The notes under the pieces: generated by a model
The model's input: only the letters and a program-made list of their open reading frames with translations
Databases searched by the model: none
Told to the model about the DNA's origin: nothing
Position numbers and translations under genes: made by a program
Assembly: GCA_949281375.1 (NCBI GenBank)
Contig: CASDLT010000024.1
Location: 1 to 64,000 of the forward strand
Length of the DNA stretch: 64,000 bases
Reading direction: 5' to 3'
DNA from: an uncultured Nitrosomonas sp.
GTDB lineage: Bacteria > Pseudomonadota > Gammaproteobacteria > Burkholderiales > Nitrosomonadaceae
In this document: one piece after another, positions 54,230-62,707 of the stretch
How positions within the stretch are numbered: the first letter of the stretch is position 1
Layout of the letters: each line of letters opens with the position of its first letter

Positions 54230-55204
54230 TTATGGCAATGCAATTGAAACAAACACACCGGCATGATCGGATACGCTTGGCTGATTCGGATCGACAACAG
54301 TATTGAAAACGACTCGGCTTTCGCGAATGGTCTTCGGTTGATTCATGAAAAGATAGTCGACGCGCCGAGCCGATCCACCAGCATCCAACGTGGAGACTTC
54401 CACGGTACAATGCGCATCCGGTTGTTTCGGGTTGGCGCATAAGCTATCCAAAGGTTTATTCTGGGCGTAGGCGTCAATGAATCCGGCATTGATGATCCTT
54501 TCATAAAAAGGTCTTTCTGGAAAGGGATCGACACGGAAACGGTCGATATTGAAATCTCCACCCAGAACTGCAAAGTTGCCTGGAGGGAAAGATGCTTCGA
54601 CTTTACCGATGAAAGGTAACAATTCCTCCATTTGTGCACTGAATTCTTCCATCGTACATGCCGAGCAAAGATGAGTGTTGTAGATATTCAGCAATTTATA
54701 ATTCGGAACATTGATACGCGTCATCATCACGTTTCTGGGTAATTTGATATCATGCCCGCGAAAATTCAATTCGGTTGCATGCGGCAGCCGTTTGGTTACG
54801 CGATAATCGATTTCGCACCGACTTAATATAGCGTTGGCAACGCCTAACACCCCTGGCAACCCAATTTCAAAAGCCGTGTAGAGATCATAGTCGCGATTGC
54901 GCGCCCGCAGTTTTTTTTGCAAATCCTGTGCGCTATTGTCCGTTTGAACCAGCGCGCCACCGGCCACTTCCTGCAGCAAAATGATATCAACCGGGGTTTT
55001 TTCGGCAAATTCAGCGATAGCTTCCAGCCGTTGATCCCGAGTGTCAGTTTCCTTGAACAACACATTGATCGACAGTACATTCAAATGACCGCGGCTGACC
55101 ACATCAGTGCATTGAACCAGCGGTTCGTTGCCGCCTCCCCCACTCTTGGCACAACCGGACAACATCAGAATGAGAAACAGGGTTAGCAGGAAAATTTTTC
55201 GCAT
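54230..55204 (-). CDS. Endonuclease/exonuclease/phosphatase-family lipoprotein
   Basis: A 324-residue protein. AGGAGATTTAC precedes ATG 55204, giving a signal peptide with lipobox MLSGCAKS. The EEP fold is seen in DIILLQEVAGGALVQ (catalytic Glu), NIYNTHLCSAC, FAVLGGDFNIDRFRVD and a terminal PSVSDHAGVFVSIAL (Asp-His). The substrate could be nucleic acid, a phosphoinositide-like lipid or sphingomyelin. It is convergent with the PQQ dehydrogenase across a 99-bp gap. Confidence 0.85.
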   Translation of the reverse strand: MRKIFLLTLFLILMLSGCAKSGGGGNEPLVQCTDVVSRGHLNVLSINVLFKETDTRDQRLEAIAEFAEKTPVDIILLQEVAGGALVQTDNSAQDLQKKLRARNRDYDLYTAFEIGLPGVLGVANAILSRCEIDYRVTKRLPHATELNFRGHDIKLPRNVMMTRINVPNYKLLNIYNTHLCSACTMEEFSAQMEELLPFIGKVEASFPPGNFAVLGGDFNIDRFRVDPFPERPFYERIINAGFIDAYAQNKPLDSLCANPKQPDAHCTVEVSTLDAGGSARRVDYLFMNQPKTIRESRVVFNTVVDPNQPSVSDHAGVFVSIALP

Positions 55205-55417
55205 GTAAATCTCCTCAGGATGCAATGATGATGCACAGCTCCGACAAATATTCATCCAGGCAATTTCTGTAGAGTCAATGTGTACAATCATATTGCATGG
55301 ACATCGAATCAATATGCTCATCAATTTCACCTAGGCGGCACTTTCTTACCTGATCTCATCTGCACACCCAGCCATTGATGATTAACTCACATCTGATCTT
55401 CTCAAACGCTAAATGCT

Positions 55418-56584
55418 TCAATTTGTCGCCATGGCTGCGTTGGAAGTCCTGCCAATACGTGCACGTCTTGGATCTAACCAGAGAGCCAACTTGAGATTCA
55501 CCCACTTCCGTGCGGGCATTTCTAATGAGCGGTAGCTCCAGATCGAGATCGGAATGACCATGAACGTTAGAAACATTACAAACATGATCGATCCAGTCGC
55601 ACTGCTTTGCAGCGCTAGACCAGTATAGGCTTCCCAATCCTCCTGGGCAATGAATTTAAGCAGATAATGCCACATATAAATGGAATATGAATATACCCCT
55701 ATGGCGTGTAGATAGCGGACGCCAAGCCAGTGACACACCCAGCCTCGATCCTCCCACGTTAGCAATACGATTAAAGCCATCAAAGCAATCGAGACGACAT
55801 CAGCGACACCATAATGCAATGACGACAGAAGCGCGGCAATGGCCAAGATCTGCATAAATGTAAGCCATTTAGACGACAGATCGGAAATTATGTGCCGGCC
55901 TAGGAACAGCAAAATACCAATGGAAAAAGCAGAAGCAGCCCGAACGATAGAAAGACGGAAATTATCATCAACATCAATGCTGGTAGCAAGGGAAAATCCG
56001 TAATACAACAATACAATACATGACAAACCAAGGAGTGCGAGCTTACGTACTGGTCCTTCCATTGCCAGCAGTGCTGCAAATATCAGGTAGCAAAAAAACT
56101 CGGTACTCAACGACCAGGATGGCAAGTTCCACGTCACCGAATCAAACATTCCCCAGGCATGAACCAGAAATAAGTTAGCGATCAACGATTCGACATCGCG
56201 CAGCGATCCATCGAACAAACAACAGAAGACGCCCGTTTTATTCCAGCTTACCAGCGAAATCATCGTAAAAAACAGGAATACCACCAGCAACGAGATGAGG
56301 TGCAAAGGATAAATTCGTGCAAAGCGCGCAATGAGGTAGCGGGTAATATCGGAAAGTGTCCTACGGGCAGGCTGTTCTAAACCATAAATATAGGACAGTA
56401 TGAAACCGCTGAGAATGAAAAAGAAATCCACCCACAGATAGCCTTTGTACAGAAACCAGGTTTCATCAGGATATATCGATGAATGAAAAAAAGACCGAAA
56501 ATGGACAAGAACGACAATTAGCGCTGCTACCCCACGAAGTGAGGTATGCGAGCGAATCTCATTGATGTGTGATTGTGTTGTCAT
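55418..56584 (-). CDS. Acyltransferase family 3 (OafA/YrhL-type) membrane protein
   Basis: A 388-residue protein with about ten membrane helices. GAAGAGG lies upstream of ATG 56584. Family signatures: SLRGVAALIVVLVHFRSFFH (catalytic His), YLWVDFFFILSGFILSYIYG and ARFARIYPLHLISLLVVF, plus WNLPSWSLSTEFFCYLIFA. Members O-acetylate polysaccharides or lipids from the cytoplasmic side. No polysaccharide cluster is next to it, so the acceptor is unknown. Confidence 0.9.
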   Translation of the reverse strand: MTTQSHINEIRSHTSLRGVAALIVVLVHFRSFFHSSIYPDETWFLYKGYLWVDFFFILSGFILSYIYGLEQPARRTLSDITRYLIARFARIYPLHLISLLVVFLFFTMISLVSWNKTGVFCCLFDGSLRDVESLIANLFLVHAWGMFDSVTWNLPSWSLSTEFFCYLIFAALLAMEGPVRKLALLGLSCIVLLYYGFSLATSIDVDDNFRLSIVRAASAFSIGILLFLGRHIISDLSSKWLTFMQILAIAALLSSLHYGVADVVSIALMALIVLLTWEDRGWVCHWLGVRYLHAIGVYSYSIYMWHYLLKFIAQEDWEAYTGLALQSSATGSIMFVMFLTFMVIPISIWSYRSLEMPARKWVNLKLALWLDPRRARIGRTSNAAMATN

Positions 56585-56964
56585 AAATAAAACCTCTTCT
56601 GTGATAAAAAGCCTCAGCCTCAAACTGAGATCTATTAATCCGCCTTGAAAAAAGTATCAGCTAAAATTTGATGTGACAGCTATCGAAGGGATCGAGTATC
56701 TATCGGACTGGGTCTAATTCCAGTCTTAATGCTGAAATTAGAATGCTGATGAAAAAATATTCAGGAAAATCTGCTATAAAAGTTCTTTCAGGATCATCGC
56801 TTAACGATTTGTTATTTATAATGCTTACTTTTTTTCGAACTTAAGAGAATCGCCCGATGGCAAAAAATTTTATATCTACCTGGACTGAATGTGACTCTTA
56901 CCAATTGACGGTTCAAATTAAGACACGAAGATCAGGCTCATGTTCAACTTTGCCAATCTACCAA
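56585..56964. other. Non-coding stretch
   Basis: An AT-rich gap upstream of the acyltransferase gene, with no gene that I can support. A short frame starting at 56857 runs into repeat copy E and is rejected as a gene. Confidence 0.4.
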
Positions 56965-57054
56965 AAAACGCTGGCTTTTTCTCTGCACCAGCGAATCGCT
57001 GCGTTCCGTGGCCTTACGCTTTATCCCGTTCACCGAATTAATCGGCATTTCCCA
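56965..57054 (-). repeat. MITE-like dispersed repeat, copy E (internally deleted)
   Basis: Only about 90 bp remain. CTGCACCAGCGAATCGC at the left and GCGTTCCGTGGCCTTACGCT, TTCACCGAATTAATCGGCAT at the right match copy A in the same orientation. About 70 bp of the core between them are missing. The flanking terminal repeats are eroded on the left. Confidence 0.72.
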
Positions 57055-57193
57055 AGCACTACTGCTCTCTAACCATTCGGAATAGTAACTCATCACTACT
57101 GACTGGAACAACCCACCCGCTGCTTCTTTGAGCAAATTTTCGAATTCAGCAATCCCCGATAGTCCATCCAGACAGCCTTTCCAATTGCAGAGT

Positions 57194-57226
57194 TGCATGC
57201 ATGCATGGATGGATGGATGGATGGAT
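57194..57226. repeat. Tetranucleotide microsatellite
   Basis: TGCATGCATGCA runs directly into five or so TGGA units (TGGATGGATGGATGGATGGA). It lies 33 bases past the stop of the serralysin gene. It is too far from a start to act as a classic translational phase switch. Confidence 0.8.
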
Positions 57227-57258
57227 AAAAATTTTAATGCTGCATCAACAGCAACGCG

Positions 57259-58692
57259 TCACAGAATCAAATCACCCGCATCCAGTGTAATTAAGCCCGT
57301 CAGGCGAATCGTCATATCGGCAACGTGATTACCGTCAATATCAAACAACAGGTTAGTCGAGTTGGCAGAAACATTCTGAGTCCATCGAACTTCAGCACCA
57401 GCGCCGGTAAAAGCGGACTTGCCAAGAAAATTGAAAGCAGCATTACCCGCAGCGGTTCCATTGGCGTCAATCGCAGCCACATCGATGTCATCCACTCCGT
57501 GGAGGAAATCCGTGATTACGTCGATTTGACTGTTGCTGTGATTTACCGCTTGATAAATAAAATCATCTGCACCGCCGCCGCCCGTCAGTGTATCCCTTCC
57601 GATTCCACCTATGATTCTATCAGCTCCACCCATTCCGTTGAGCACATCATTACCGCCATTGCCGATTAACACATTGGCCACCCAATTTCCGGTGATCGTA
57701 TCGGCACCGCCGCCACCGATTGCATTCTCAATCAAGACGCCATTGGCAATCGTGAATCCTCCACTGATTCCCTCAGCCACAGACAAATAACCCCCGCCAC
57801 CCGCCGCATGCTGAAGCGTCGCAGGACGCAAATCAATGGTTGAAGATTTAACCGATGGGTTACGAATGGTATCCACGCCTCCTGCATCCCAGAGACATGA
57901 AAAAAATGTTCCAGCCTTATTCCCCACAGGAAGTGTATATACATCATTACCCGTTCGATAACTGGGGTTAGCGCCATATAAAAATTGCAATGCAGCAATA
58001 TCGAAAGCCATGGGAGAGCCTTCATAGCCATACTTCGAAATAACTGCAGGATCAAGCGGACCGCTTGGTGCCATGTGCCAGCCGTCGTTATAGCCCATCA
58101 TTGTGTACACACCCTGATTGAGATTGAAATCTCCGTAATCTCCAAATGGATCGGTCACACCTGGGAAATTTGGCCGACCGCCCCCCCCGGAGTCATGCGG
58201 ATGTTTTAGTCCTATAGCGTGTCCAAGCTCATGAATAAAGGTAGTAAAATCATATCCTCCCTGGCGAAGACTGGAATAATCCGTCGATGAATACTGATCA
58301 AAATTGATGATCGCGGCGGCTTGTCGAGTCGTCACAGGACCGATATCTTCGCCTGGAGGCACTGAATCACCCAGTGCACCACCCCCTCCAGCATTATTAA
58401 CTGTACCAACAATGATATCGGCATCCGCTTGATTGATAGCGGGTAAAAATTTGACATTACATACGTTGGCGATCAGTTGCATGGCCATTTGAAAAGTGGC
58501 GACTTCCTCCGGGCCAGAACTTGCCCTGACAGCCGTGCCTCCGAAATCAAATACTTCATTGCCACTTTTACCAGAGATATAGACTTTCAAGCGCGTCCCG
58601 ACTGCCGGATCATTCCAGTGGCTACCCCAGAGCAGGCCGTTGATGTAAGAATTGCCAGAAACCGGACTGGCAACAGGATTGGAAAATGCCAT
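57259..58692 (-). CDS. Serralysin-like RTX metalloprotease (peptidase M10)
   Basis: A 477-residue secreted zinc protease. The metzincin site is HELGHAIGLKHPH (from residue 154), with Met-turn YTMMGYND downstream. RTX repeats follow (GGGGADTITGN, GNGGNDVLNGMGGADRIIGG, GRDTLTGGGGADDFIY), which bind calcium. The peptidase_M10_C region ends ITLDAGDLIL, the acidic-hydrophobic type I secretion signal. There is no N-terminal signal peptide. No dedicated ABC/HlyD/TolC exporter or inhibitor gene is nearby. Confidence 0.92.
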   Translation of the reverse strand: MAFSNPVASPVSGNSYINGLLWGSHWNDPAVGTRLKVYISGKSGNEVFDFGGTAVRASSGPEEVATFQMAMQLIANVCNVKFLPAINQADADIIVGTVNNAGGGGALGDSVPPGEDIGPVTTRQAAAIINFDQYSSTDYSSLRQGGYDFTTFIHELGHAIGLKHPHDSGGGGRPNFPGVTDPFGDYGDFNLNQGVYTMMGYNDGWHMAPSGPLDPAVISKYGYEGSPMAFDIAALQFLYGANPSYRTGNDVYTLPVGNKAGTFFSCLWDAGGVDTIRNPSVKSSTIDLRPATLQHAAGGGGYLSVAEGISGGFTIANGVLIENAIGGGGADTITGNWVANVLIGNGGNDVLNGMGGADRIIGGIGRDTLTGGGGADDFIYQAVNHSNSQIDVITDFLHGVDDIDVAAIDANGTAAGNAAFNFLGKSAFTGAGAEVRWTQNVSANSTNLLFDIDGNHVADMTIRLTGLITLDAGDLIL

Positions 58693-58920
58693 ACGATCGA
58701 ATTCCTTTTTGTTGTTATTACTGTTTCTTTATTGCTCAGCTAAGAGCCTCATTTTAGCTCACATGCACCGCAACAAGTGTTAACTACCCAACGGAACAAG
58801 ATAATATTCCGCCTTAGAATTATTTCTACACTGATCAAGTTCTTTTAGTATTCGAAAAATCTGAACGACTAAACACCATGTCAACTGTCAAAATCACATT
58901 AACCGCTGACGGCCCATTTA

Positions 58921-58949
58921 TTGCCTTAGGGTGCCAAATATGCTATACG
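58921..58949 (+). promoter_or_regulatory. Possible sigma-70 promoter for the small exported protein
   Basis: TTGCCT at 58921-58926, a 17-base spacer and TATACG at 58944-58949, 67 bases upstream of the ATG at 59017. The spacing is ideal and the boxes are moderate matches. The rest of the 324-bp gap 58693-59016 holds no gene. Confidence 0.35.
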
Positions 58950-59016
58950 TGCACTTGGCAAGAAATAAAACCGTAGCACTATTGGTTATGATTAAACTGT
59001 AATAAAGGAGATTCTC

Positions 59017-59292
59017 ATGATTCAAGGAAAGCAGCTAACAGTGGCAATCGCGGTATGCGCAGTCTTTTTCTCAGGTAACGTACTGGCATTTGACAAGGAT
59101 TTTGATCCTAATCACAAAATCATTGATCGTGAAAGTATTGGGCCGAATTTCAAGTCCGATTTGATCATTGATAAAGAGAAAGCCGCCAAGGAAAAAACCG
59201 CTGAAGAAGGCATGAGATTGCCATCCGGAGTGAACCCTCAGAATCCTTCTGGATCGAATCCAAATAACAGAATTGGATCTGATCGCAAATGA
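59017..59292 (+). CDS. Small exported hydrophilic protein
   Basis: A 91-residue protein with ideal AAAGGAG upstream of the ATG. A signal peptide (IAVCAVFFSGNVLA) should be cleaved before FDKDFDPN. The mature 65-70 residues are charged, then rich in Pro/Asn/Ser (NPQNPSGSNPNNRIGSDRK), and probably disordered. A strong intrinsic terminator follows at 59345, so it is transcribed alone and probably well expressed. Family not recognised. Confidence 0.7.
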   Translation: MIQGKQLTVAIAVCAVFFSGNVLAFDKDFDPNHKIIDRESIGPNFKSDLIIDKEKAAKEKTAEEGMRLPSGVNPQNPSGSNPNNRIGSDRK

Positions 59293-59344
59293 AGTTGCAG
59301 ATGACGCAGATGTGAACCGCACTCAGCATTTCCGCAATTTAAAG

Positions 59345-59369
59345 GCCAGATACTTTATCTGGCTTTTTT
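59345..59369 (+). terminator. Intrinsic terminator after the small exported protein
   Basis: GCCAGATA at 59345-59352 pairs perfectly with TATCTGGC at 59356-59363 around a 3-base loop and is followed at once by TTTTTT. It fits a Rho-independent terminator 52 bases past the stop at 59292. Confidence 0.88.
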
Positions 59370-59406
59370 GTTATGGAACTACCGAAATGAATTTTCTTGC
59401 TATTGT

Positions 59407-60915
59407 ATGAAAAACGATACCCCCATCATTTGCTCTAAAGCAAATGTGCAGCCAACCAGTTTAAATGTAGGCTGGAATTTTGATCACAGCTACGCGCGCC
59501 TGCCCGAAGTTTTCCATGCGCAACTCGCTCCGATACCGGTTCAGGATCCCCAGGTGGTGATACTTAATCATGAACTGGCGGCATCTCTGGGACTAGACCT
59601 GCATACGTTATCCGAGCAGCATGCGGCTGCATTATTTTCCGGAAATGTCTTGCCTGATTCGGCACATCCTATTGCTCAAGCCTATGCAGGACATCAGTTC
59701 GGTCATTTCACGATGCTTGGTGACGGTCGAGCAATATTGCTGGGCGAACACCTAACTTCCATTGGAGAACGGTTTGACATTCAATTCAAAGGTTCTGGCC
59801 AAACCCCTTTTTCTCGCCGCGGTGATGGCCGGGCTGCGCTCGCTCCCATGCTGCGCGAATATGTCATCAGTGAAGCAATGCACGCACTCAATATCCCGAC
59901 CACTCGAAGCCTTGCGGTGGTGACGACAGGGGAATGGGTGTTACGGGAAAAACCACTACCGGGCGCCATTCTTACTCGCGTAGCAGCAAGCCATATCCGC
60001 GTCGGTACCTTTCAGTATGCCGCCGGACAAAGTAGTGATACCGCCATCAAAATGCTGGCGGATTACGTGATTCAGCGCCATTATCCCACGCTGAACAATG
60101 CCGAAAACCCATATCTGTCGCTGTTAGACGACGTTATTGAGCGCCAAGCGGCACTTGTTGCCCAATGGATGCTGGTTGGATTTATCCATGGAGTAATGAA
60201 TACGGATAATATGAGCATCTGTGGTCAAACCATTGACTATGGCCCTTGCGCTTTCATCGATAGCTATGATCCAAAAACCGTGTTCAGTTCCATAGATCAG
60301 TACGGTCGCTATCGTTATGAAAATCAACCGTTGATGGCGCAATGGAATCTCGCGCGCTTTGCCGAAACTTTGCTGCCCTTACTTGATCCTTCGCAAGAAA
60401 AGGCGATAGCCTTAGCTGAACAAGCCATTCACTCGTTTTCAGAACGCTACCAAAGTCGGTGGATGCTGGGCATGCGCAAGAAATTGGGGTTACTCACCGA
60501 AGAAACGGAAGATACAGATCTCATTACTGCTTTACTAAATTGGATGCATCGACAAGAAACCGACTACACCAATTTTTTCCGCGCATTAAGTGTAAATAGG
60601 CATCCGGAAGAAATTGCAACTAATAATGCCGAGTTTTTTGCATGGCATGCGAAGTGGAAATCAAGGTTATCACGCCAACCGGGTTCAGCGGATATCGCCT
60701 ACTCCATGATGCAGCAAAGCAATCCAGCAATCATACCAAGAAATCATTGCGTTGAAGATGCATTGTCAGCCGCATCCGAGCAAGGCGATCTTTCTCCATT
60801 GAAACGATTGCTGTCAGCGCTGGCCAATCCGTTTGCCGACATACCTCAATTCAACGATCTTCGAAATCCCCCAGCATCCCCGGAACGCAACTATCAGACA
60901 TTTTGCGGGACTTAG
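59407..60915 (+). CDS. selO: Protein adenylyltransferase SelO (YdiU/UPF0061)
   Basis: A 502-residue pseudokinase-fold enzyme that transfers AMP to Ser/Thr/Tyr of target proteins and is linked to redox stress. Family motifs: AYAGHQFGHFTMLGDGRAIL, DIQFKGSGQTPFSRRGDGRA, GFIHGVMNTDNMSICGQTID and YGPCAFIDSYDP. It ends NYQTFCGT, with Cys where some eukaryotic members carry selenocysteine nearby. ATG 59407 is used; the frame extends 13 codons upstream into the terminator region. Confidence 0.94.
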   Translation: MKNDTPIICSKANVQPTSLNVGWNFDHSYARLPEVFHAQLAPIPVQDPQVVILNHELAASLGLDLHTLSEQHAAALFSGNVLPDSAHPIAQAYAGHQFGHFTMLGDGRAILLGEHLTSIGERFDIQFKGSGQTPFSRRGDGRAALAPMLREYVISEAMHALNIPTTRSLAVVTTGEWVLREKPLPGAILTRVAASHIRVGTFQYAAGQSSDTAIKMLADYVIQRHYPTLNNAENPYLSLLDDVIERQAALVAQWMLVGFIHGVMNTDNMSICGQTIDYGPCAFIDSYDPKTVFSSIDQYGRYRYENQPLMAQWNLARFAETLLPLLDPSQEKAIALAEQAIHSFSERYQSRWMLGMRKKLGLLTEETEDTDLITALLNWMHRQETDYTNFFRALSVNRHPEEIATNNAEFFAWHAKWKSRLSRQPGSADIAYSMMQQSNPAIIPRNHCVEDALSAASEQGDLSPLKRLLSALANPFADIPQFNDLRNPPASPERNYQTFCGT

Positions 60916-60958
60916 GGACTTATGGGCTTAAAATCTAGAATTCATAGGGAGAACATCC

Positions 60959-61342
60959 ATGACCATCTCACTGAATCACACGATTGTGCCTAGTATCGAT
61001 AAAACTGAATCGGCGCAATTCTATAGTCGGATATTCGGATTTGAATATATTGGCGCTTTTTCGCATTTTATCGTTGTACGCGTGAATGAGACGTTGTGTC
61101 TGGATTTCGATAATCGCGAAACGTTCCACTCCCTACATTACGCATTCAAGGTGTCTGAAAGCGAGTTTGATGACATTTTTTCACGCCTTCAAGCAGAAAA
61201 AATTACTTACGGCAGCGGCCCTTCCCATGCGGATGACGGATTGATCAATCATAATGATGGCGGACGCGGCGTGTATTTTTACGACCCTAATGGTCATCTA
61301 CTGGAAATGCTGACGGTTGATTACGTCATTCCTGAGCAATGA
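60959..61342 (+). CDS. VOC-family (glyoxalase/dioxygenase-fold) protein
   Basis: A 127-residue protein with AGGGAG upstream of the ATG. The two beta-alpha-beta modules of the vicinal-oxygen-chelate fold are evident: LNHTIVPSIDKTESAQFYSR, FGFEYIGAFSHF and the C-terminal GRGVYFYDPNGHLLEMLTVD. The start His (NHT) and late Glu (LLEML) could be metal ligands. The reaction cannot be told. It follows selO after 43 bases, perhaps in the same transcript. Confidence 0.88.
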   Translation: MTISLNHTIVPSIDKTESAQFYSRIFGFEYIGAFSHFIVVRVNETLCLDFDNRETFHSLHYAFKVSESEFDDIFSRLQAEKITYGSGPSHADDGLINHNDGGRGVYFYDPNGHLLEMLTVDYVIPEQ

Positions 61343-61441
61343 CAGCCGTTCGAAGGGATTCGGCAATCATGGGGAGCTTCCTCATTGTTGGTTATGTGTT
61401 TTTCATCAACTGTAACAATCACTACCACAACGTTCTCTAAT

Positions 61442-61472
61442 AAAAAAATATCTTAAGCTCACAGGTTAAGAT
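61442..61472 (-). terminator. Intrinsic terminator after lipoprotein copy 2
   Basis: On the minus strand ATCTTAA and TTAAGAT form a 7-bp stem around a 9-base loop, followed by ATTTTTTTA. It lies about 80 bases past the stop of the 61550-62095 gene. It suits the two-gene Gly/Tyr-rich plus lipoprotein operon. Confidence 0.6.
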
Positions 61473-61549
61473 GGAGACGCCTCTTTCAACTCCACGTCAC
61501 AAACGTCTTGTAAGTGAATTATGTTCGATCATTCCAACATTTTCCTTGC

Positions 61550-62095
61550 TTAACGAGGCGGGGGCGGAGGCGGATTGCCGGGTGGCGGGGGCGGGGGCGT
61601 AAAATTTGCCGGAGGGTTAGAAATTCTCGGACTCACAGGCCTATTGACAGGCTGATCACTGGTAATTTTACCTGACACCGGAACCCTATGACCCTTCGCA
61701 TACATGCACTGGATGTAACTAATATCATATCGTTGTTGATTGACATAGCCTGATGATGAAGCAGTTCCTGAACCCACGGCGCTCCCTGCCAAAAGACCGG
61801 TTCCAGCTCCTATTGCAGCACCTGACCCTCCTGCGATGGCCGCACCAGCCACGGCACCAAGCCCCGTTCCAATAGCGGCACTTTCGATGCCATTTGCTTG
61901 AGAAGCTTGCCGCGAAGTTACTCCGCCAATTTGTTGATAAGCATATGCTTTACATTCATAGTCATCCGCACGAAATTGCTCGAAGCTCTTACCAGATCCC
62001 GGCAATGTCATGACACTTGGGCCGGTTGGCATATATACACAGGCCCATAACAGGTTTGTCATTAATAATATAATTCCTATTCTTAATCGATCCAT
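61550..62095 (-). CDS. Glycine-zipper lipoprotein with polyproline tail (copy 2)
   Basis: A 181-residue paralogue of the protein at 896-1435. GAGG lies 6 bases before ATG 62095; upstream in-frame Mets are unsupported. The signal peptide ends at a lipobox-like LLWAC. The shared landmarks are GPSVMTLPGS, FEQFRADDYECK, SRQASQANGIESAAIGTGLG, a long glycine zipper and YDISYIQCMYAKGHRVPVSG, then the polyproline end NPPPPPPR. Identity to copy 1 is high in these blocks. It is 23 bases downstream of the Gly/Tyr-rich copy 2. Confidence 0.8.
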   Translation of the reverse strand: MDRLRIGIILLMTNLLWACVYMPTGPSVMTLPGSGKSFEQFRADDYECKAYAYQQIGGVTSRQASQANGIESAAIGTGLGAVAGAAIAGGSGAAIGAGTGLLAGSAVGSGTASSSGYVNQQRYDISYIQCMYAKGHRVPVSGKITSDQPVNRPVSPRISNPPANFTPPPPPPGNPPPPPPR

Positions 62096-62118
62096 GCTTA
62101 ACCTCTTCATGTAGTTCA

Positions 62119-62514
62119 TTATTGTCCTGGCGGTATGGGTGACACAGGCAACCATCCACCCGGACAATCTTTAACATAGGGATAATAGCCATCCGGATTT
62201 TTACAGTAATACCAATAATTGGTTTGAGATGGTGTTGGCTGAATTTCTTGTTGAATATAAACGGGAGGTGTGTTTGGAACCATCACGGCAGGCGGATAGG
62301 CATATAAGGGAGGATAATAAGGATAGCCATAACCTCCAAACCCGTATCGATTGAATCCATACCCCCCATATCCATACCCACTGTAAAATCCCGGGCCGTA
62401 ATAGCCCAGACCGAAACTGAAGCGGCTATGGCCATGCGCTGCTATATGGCCGCTAAAAAACACTAGGCACAGCATCATCGCGAAAAAAATTCCTTTCCTT
62501 CTATTCATCATCAC
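62119..62514 (-). CDS. Exported Gly/Tyr/Pro-rich protein (copy 2)
   Basis: A 131-residue paralogue of the protein at 1452-1844. A signal peptide ends around HIAAHGHSRF. The centre is a GYGYGGYGFNRYGFGGYGYP-type tract, then a proline stretch (YPPAVMVPNTPPVYIQQE). The conserved end is NYWYYCKNPDGYYPYVKDCP then GGWLPVSP. The tract is longer in YG units than in copy 1. The gene is first in the operon and divergent from the lytic transglycosylase gene. Confidence 0.78.
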   Translation of the reverse strand: MMMNRRKGIFFAMMLCLVFFSGHIAAHGHSRFSFGLGYYGPGFYSGYGYGGYGFNRYGFGGYGYPYYPPLYAYPPAVMVPNTPPVYIQQEIQPTPSQTNYWYYCKNPDGYYPYVKDCPGGWLPVSPIPPGQ

Positions 62515-62707
62515 TCCACTTTAATAAGTGACATAAGTATTTTTTAATTAGACTGAGACATTCTTATACAATTCCATGCAGTCATCGCCATCATTTTTAT
62601 GACAAGCCAATGCGAAAAAGCATAACTACTTCTTCTCTGCGATATCACTGGGTGCTTCCAAAATTCATAAGATTTATTCAGCGTCACAATTAAAACTTAT
62701 CAGTTCA

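Noticed and set aside
56857..57198. Short frames on both strands around 57.0 kb
   Set aside because: They run through repeat copy E and use its sequence; none has family support.
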